Shown piece by piece: positions 49,561-52,034 of a stretch of 52,034 bases of DNA; positions within the stretch are counted from its first letter, which is position 1; every line of letters begins with the position of its first letter. Both the position numbers and the translations under genes were made by a program. The stretch lies in the NCBI GenBank assembly GCA_045604965.1, contig JAZUPB010000064.1:1-52034 (forward strand). Direction: 5' to 3'. Source of the DNA: JAISGQ01 sp045604965. GTDB lineage: Bacteria > Bacillota > Clostridia > Oscillospirales > Acutalibacteraceae. The notes below the pieces were generated by a model that saw only the letters and a program-made list of their open reading frames with translations, made no database searches and was not told the origin of the DNA.

Positions 49561-50225
49561 CTTGCCACCTCCGTTCTGTGCTTTTTAGAGGAGGAGATAA
49601 ATCCGGAAACAGCGAAGAACACTATAACGGACAGACAGCATATAACAGCAAACAGAGAAAGTCTGTTGCGGACAACACCTGCATACTCCATAGTGCCTTG
49701 ACGTTCAGCGGATATGACCAGCAGAGCGAAGCTCTCGCCGTCAGCTCCTTTTATAGGAGTGCAGGTCACACTGACGTCGCCTTCCGCATCGGTCCTTCCG
49801 AGACCGCTCTGAGTCAGTGCCGCAAGCTCGGCGAGCTTTTCCGTATCGGTTACAGGCTCAAAGGCAGAGCTTTTTGCCTTGAGATAAAGCACGCCGTTCT
49901 CAAGAGTATATATACCGCCGGAATACACGATATCCTCGGTGGTGAGGCAGGCGTTGAGCATATCGGAATACTTCTGACCGATAAACTCATTGCGCTCATC
50001 TGTGCCCTGCATAAGATTTTCCTCTTTGATGACAGGTGCCAGATACTCTGAAAGCTGAGCGGTGGTTTGCTCAAGCTTTCCGTCGGATGACCCCTTGTAG
50101 TCGCTTTCAAAGGAGTTCATAATGAGGACGACACAGAAGATCACCGCGCACATAGTAAACAGGATCTCAAACACGGTTCGTATGCCGATGTGCCCGACCT
50201 GCAAACGTTTTTCGTCTGTTTTCAA
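49557..50225 (-). CDS. membrane protein with extracytoplasmic Cache-like domain
   Basis: A 222-residue protein with two transmembrane helices (about 16-38 and 190-210) flanking an extracytoplasmic domain of 150 residues. The domain, with EFIGQKYSDMLNACLTTEDIVYSGGIYTLENGVLYLKAK, resembles single Cache sensors of histidine kinases or chemoreceptors, but no signalling domain follows. It probably senses a ligand for, or assembles with, the overlapping large membrane protein. The start is TTG 50225 behind GGGGTGA. Confidence 0.6.
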   Translation of the reverse strand: MKTDEKRLQVGHIGIRTVFEILFTMCAVIFCVVLIMNSFESDYKGSSDGKLEQTTAQLSEYLAPVIKEENLMQGTDERNEFIGQKYSDMLNACLTTEDIVYSGGIYTLENGVLYLKAKSSAFEPVTDTEKLAELAALTQSGLGRTDAEGDVSVTCTPIKGADGESFALLVISAERQGTMEYAGVVRNRLSLFAVICCLSVIVFFAVSGFISSSKKHRTEVAR

Positions 50226-50256
50226 AATAAATCACCCCAATTTTCAGGTTATGATA

Positions 50257-50285
50257 ATTATAATAGAAACAAATGCCATTTACAA
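50257..50285 (-). promoter_or_regulatory. predicted promoter of the Cache-like/MFS-like pair
   Basis: On the minus strand TTGTAA, 17 bases, TATAAT, about 32 bases before the TTG start. Confidence 0.65.
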
Positions 50286-50343
50286 GAGCAAAATGAAAAG
50301 GCACAGCGCACATTGACAAAACACAAAAAAGGATATATAAAAA

Positions 50344-50372
50344 TAATCCCTCGGCTTATGACCGAGGGATTA
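50344..50372 (-). terminator. terminator of metA
   Basis: TAATCCCTCGG and CCGAGGGATTA form the stem, followed by TTTTTATA on the minus strand. Confidence 0.88.
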
Positions 50373-50376
50373 CTGC

Positions 50377-51315
50377 TTATTGGTGATCGTCGTTTCTTCC
50401 TATAAGATCATTGAGATCATAGGGAGTCTGCTGATACACATAATAGTTGAGCCAATTTGCGAAAAACATATGAGCATATGAGCGCCAGTTCTGGAACGGA
50501 GTCTGCTCAGGGTCGTCATCGGGGAAGTAATTATAAGGTATCTGCGGCTCAATACCCTTATTGACGTCGCGGAAATATTCATTGGCAAGAGTCATACGGT
50601 CATACTCAAGATGACCTGTGCAGAAGAACATTCTTCCGTTCTTGTGGGCGACTATTGCAACGCCTGCGCGCTTGCTCTTTGCAAGAGTAACAAGCTCGGG
50701 GACAGCATCGATATCGGTATCTCTTACGTAGGTGTAACGGGAGTGAGGAGAGAAGAAGCGGTCATCGAAGCCTCTCATCAGAGGGTGCAGCGGCTCAAGT
50801 ACATCGTGACGGTACACACCGCTGAGTTTCTTGTCAAGCGCGCGCTTCTTTATTCCGAAATGATAATAGAGACCTGCCTGAGCACCCCAGCATATATATA
50901 ATGTAGAATATACATTGGTTTTTGCCCAATCCATTATCTGAGTGAGCTCTTCCCAGTAGTCAACATCCTCGAAGTTCATAGTCTCGACAGGTGCGCCTGT
51001 GATTATCATACCGTCAAACTTCTGATCTCTGATATCATCGAGAGTTTTGTAGAAGGTTGCAAGATGAGTCTTAGAGGTGTTTTTGCTGGCGTGGGTAGCG
51101 GTCTGGATAAGCTCGACCTCTATCTGAAGAGGAGAGTTGCCAAGCAGACGAAGAAGTTGAGTTTCCGTTTCAATTTTTGTAGGCATAAGATTGACGATTG
51201 CAATCTTGAGAGGACGAATGTCCTGACATCCTGCGCGCTCCTCGGTCATAACAAATACGTTTTCGCTTTCAAGAATCTTTCTCGCAGGAAGAGAATTGGG
51301 AATCATAATAGGCAT
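50377..51315 (-). CDS. metA: homoserine O-acyltransferase MetA, predicted acetyl-CoA type
   Basis: A 312-residue cytoplasmic enzyme of the first methionine step, activating homoserine. The catalytic Cys142 (YICWGAQAGLYY), His235 and Glu237 (CTGHLEYD) are present. Residue 111 is Glu (TGAPVE); in studied MetA enzymes Glu here goes with acetyl-CoA and Gly with succinyl-CoA, so this should make O-acetylhomoserine. AAAGGA precedes ATG 51315. It is monocistronic, with a short leader that shows no SAM riboswitch. Confidence 0.95.
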   Translation of the reverse strand: MPIMIPNSLPARKILESENVFVMTEERAGCQDIRPLKIAIVNLMPTKIETETQLLRLLGNSPLQIEVELIQTATHASKNTSKTHLATFYKTLDDIRDQKFDGMIITGAPVETMNFEDVDYWEELTQIMDWAKTNVYSTLYICWGAQAGLYYHFGIKKRALDKKLSGVYRHDVLEPLHPLMRGFDDRFFSPHSRYTYVRDTDIDAVPELVTLAKSKRAGVAIVAHKNGRMFFCTGHLEYDRMTLANEYFRDVNKGIEPQIPYNYFPDDDPEQTPFQNWRSYAHMFFANWLNYYVYQQTPYDLNDLIGRNDDHQ

Positions 51316-51348
51316 AATTATTTTCCTTTAAATATAATGATTGATGGT

Positions 51349-51377
51349 AGTATAACAGATATAAATACGCTGTTCAA
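51349..51377 (-). promoter_or_regulatory. predicted metA promoter
   Basis: On the minus strand TTGAAC, 17 bases, TATACT, 34 bases before the start codon. It is divergent from the rRNA promoter. Confidence 0.7.
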
Positions 51378-51417
51378 CCCACGGGAATAAAAAAATAAAA
51401 AAAGTTAAAAATAATGC

Positions 51418-51446
51418 TTGACTTTTGATTTGACCTGTGATAAAGT
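51418..51446 (+). promoter_or_regulatory. predicted rRNA operon promoter
   Basis: TTGACT, 17 bases, TAAAGT, about 240 bases before 16S. The region just upstream is a run of A/T (51386-51414), as in UP elements. Confidence 0.6.
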
Positions 51447-51683
51447 AATGAAGCTGTCGCGAGAGAACAGAGTTCTTGAGAGCGGCGCAAGAATGTTCCT
51501 TGAAAATTAAACAACGATAGTAAGAAGTACCCGTAATTTCTATTTGAGTTAGTGCGATGAAAATTGCACACGTACTCGTAGAAACACGAATATTTAAAAA
51601 CTTACTTTTACGTCAGCAATGACGGTTTTGAGCATCAAGCTCTAGAAAAGTGATTTAAACAGCGCAAGCTGTGTAAATACAAT
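51447..51683 (+). other. rRNA operon leader
   Basis: The non-coding leader before 16S. It holds CCTTGAAAATTAAACA (51499), a sequence common before clostridial 16S genes, and small hairpins such as CGTCAGCAATGACG (51611) and GAGC-ATCAA-GCTC (51630). These are probably antitermination and processing signals. Confidence 0.6.

Positions 51684-52034
<351 letters not shown>

Noticed and set aside
51316..51360. SAM riboswitch before metA
   Set aside because: The transcript leader is only about 30 bases, too short for any SAM riboswitch class.

Overview
The window is chromosomal DNA of a low-to-mid GC Gram-positive anaerobe. The partial 16S rRNA at the right end, TTG/GTG starts with strong AGGAGG sites, IreB, BlaI/M56, LCP and PASTA proteins and DHHW/MBOAT pairs all point to Clostridia, most likely the Ruminococcaceae (clostridial cluster IV). 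Species cannot be named from the sequence alone.

Layout. 1-1657: 5' part of glycogen phosphorylase (minus). 2083-9372: an MBOAT acyltransferase / DHHW / RCC1-repeat operon, probably for envelope glycan O-acylation, then an ABC-2 exporter pair and a lipoprotein. 9432-12367: a minus-strand operon of an anion permease, a zinc-ribbon membrane protein, an HD hydrolase and a DUF3781 protein. 12544-13112: ireB and a small conserved gene. 13464-26716: a compact 13.2-kb tailed-phage morphogenesis cluster, all on plus, running from terminase through portal, scaffold, capsid, connectors, tail tube, chaperones, a very short tape measure, baseplate and fibre proteins to endolysin and holins. I see no integrase, repressor or replication gene. 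Its content and its 267-residue tape measure resemble a gene transfer agent or domesticated phage particle, and a perfect 16-bp parS-like palindrome lies inside it. 26761-32409: a TRIC-type channel, the argC-argJ-argB-argD operon with an ARG box on its promoter, and a small secreted protein. 32477-34987: a BlaI/M56 sensor pair with twin operators. 35075-35402: an array of about nine hairpins. 35413-39663: aroF-tyrA-aroB and gpsA. 39836-46898: a zinc-ribbon membrane protein, a PASTA pseudokinase, an LCP-like protein, the folate operon folE-folP-folB-folK and an acyltransferase-like protein. 46960-51315: a Cache-like/MFS-like two-gene module and metA. 51418-52034: rRNA promoter, leader and the 5' part of 16S rRNA.

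Regulation. The aroF-tyrA-aroB operon starts with a 29-codon leader peptide holding five Tyr and five Phe codons, followed by mutually exclusive antiterminator and terminator hairpins. This is a textbook ribosome-mediated attenuator, an arrangement usually associated with enterobacteria. The most unusual items are this attenuator, the GTA-like cluster with its internal parS-like site, an endolysin gene whose apparent start codon is ACG, and a PASTA pseudokinase that has lost all its catalytic residues.
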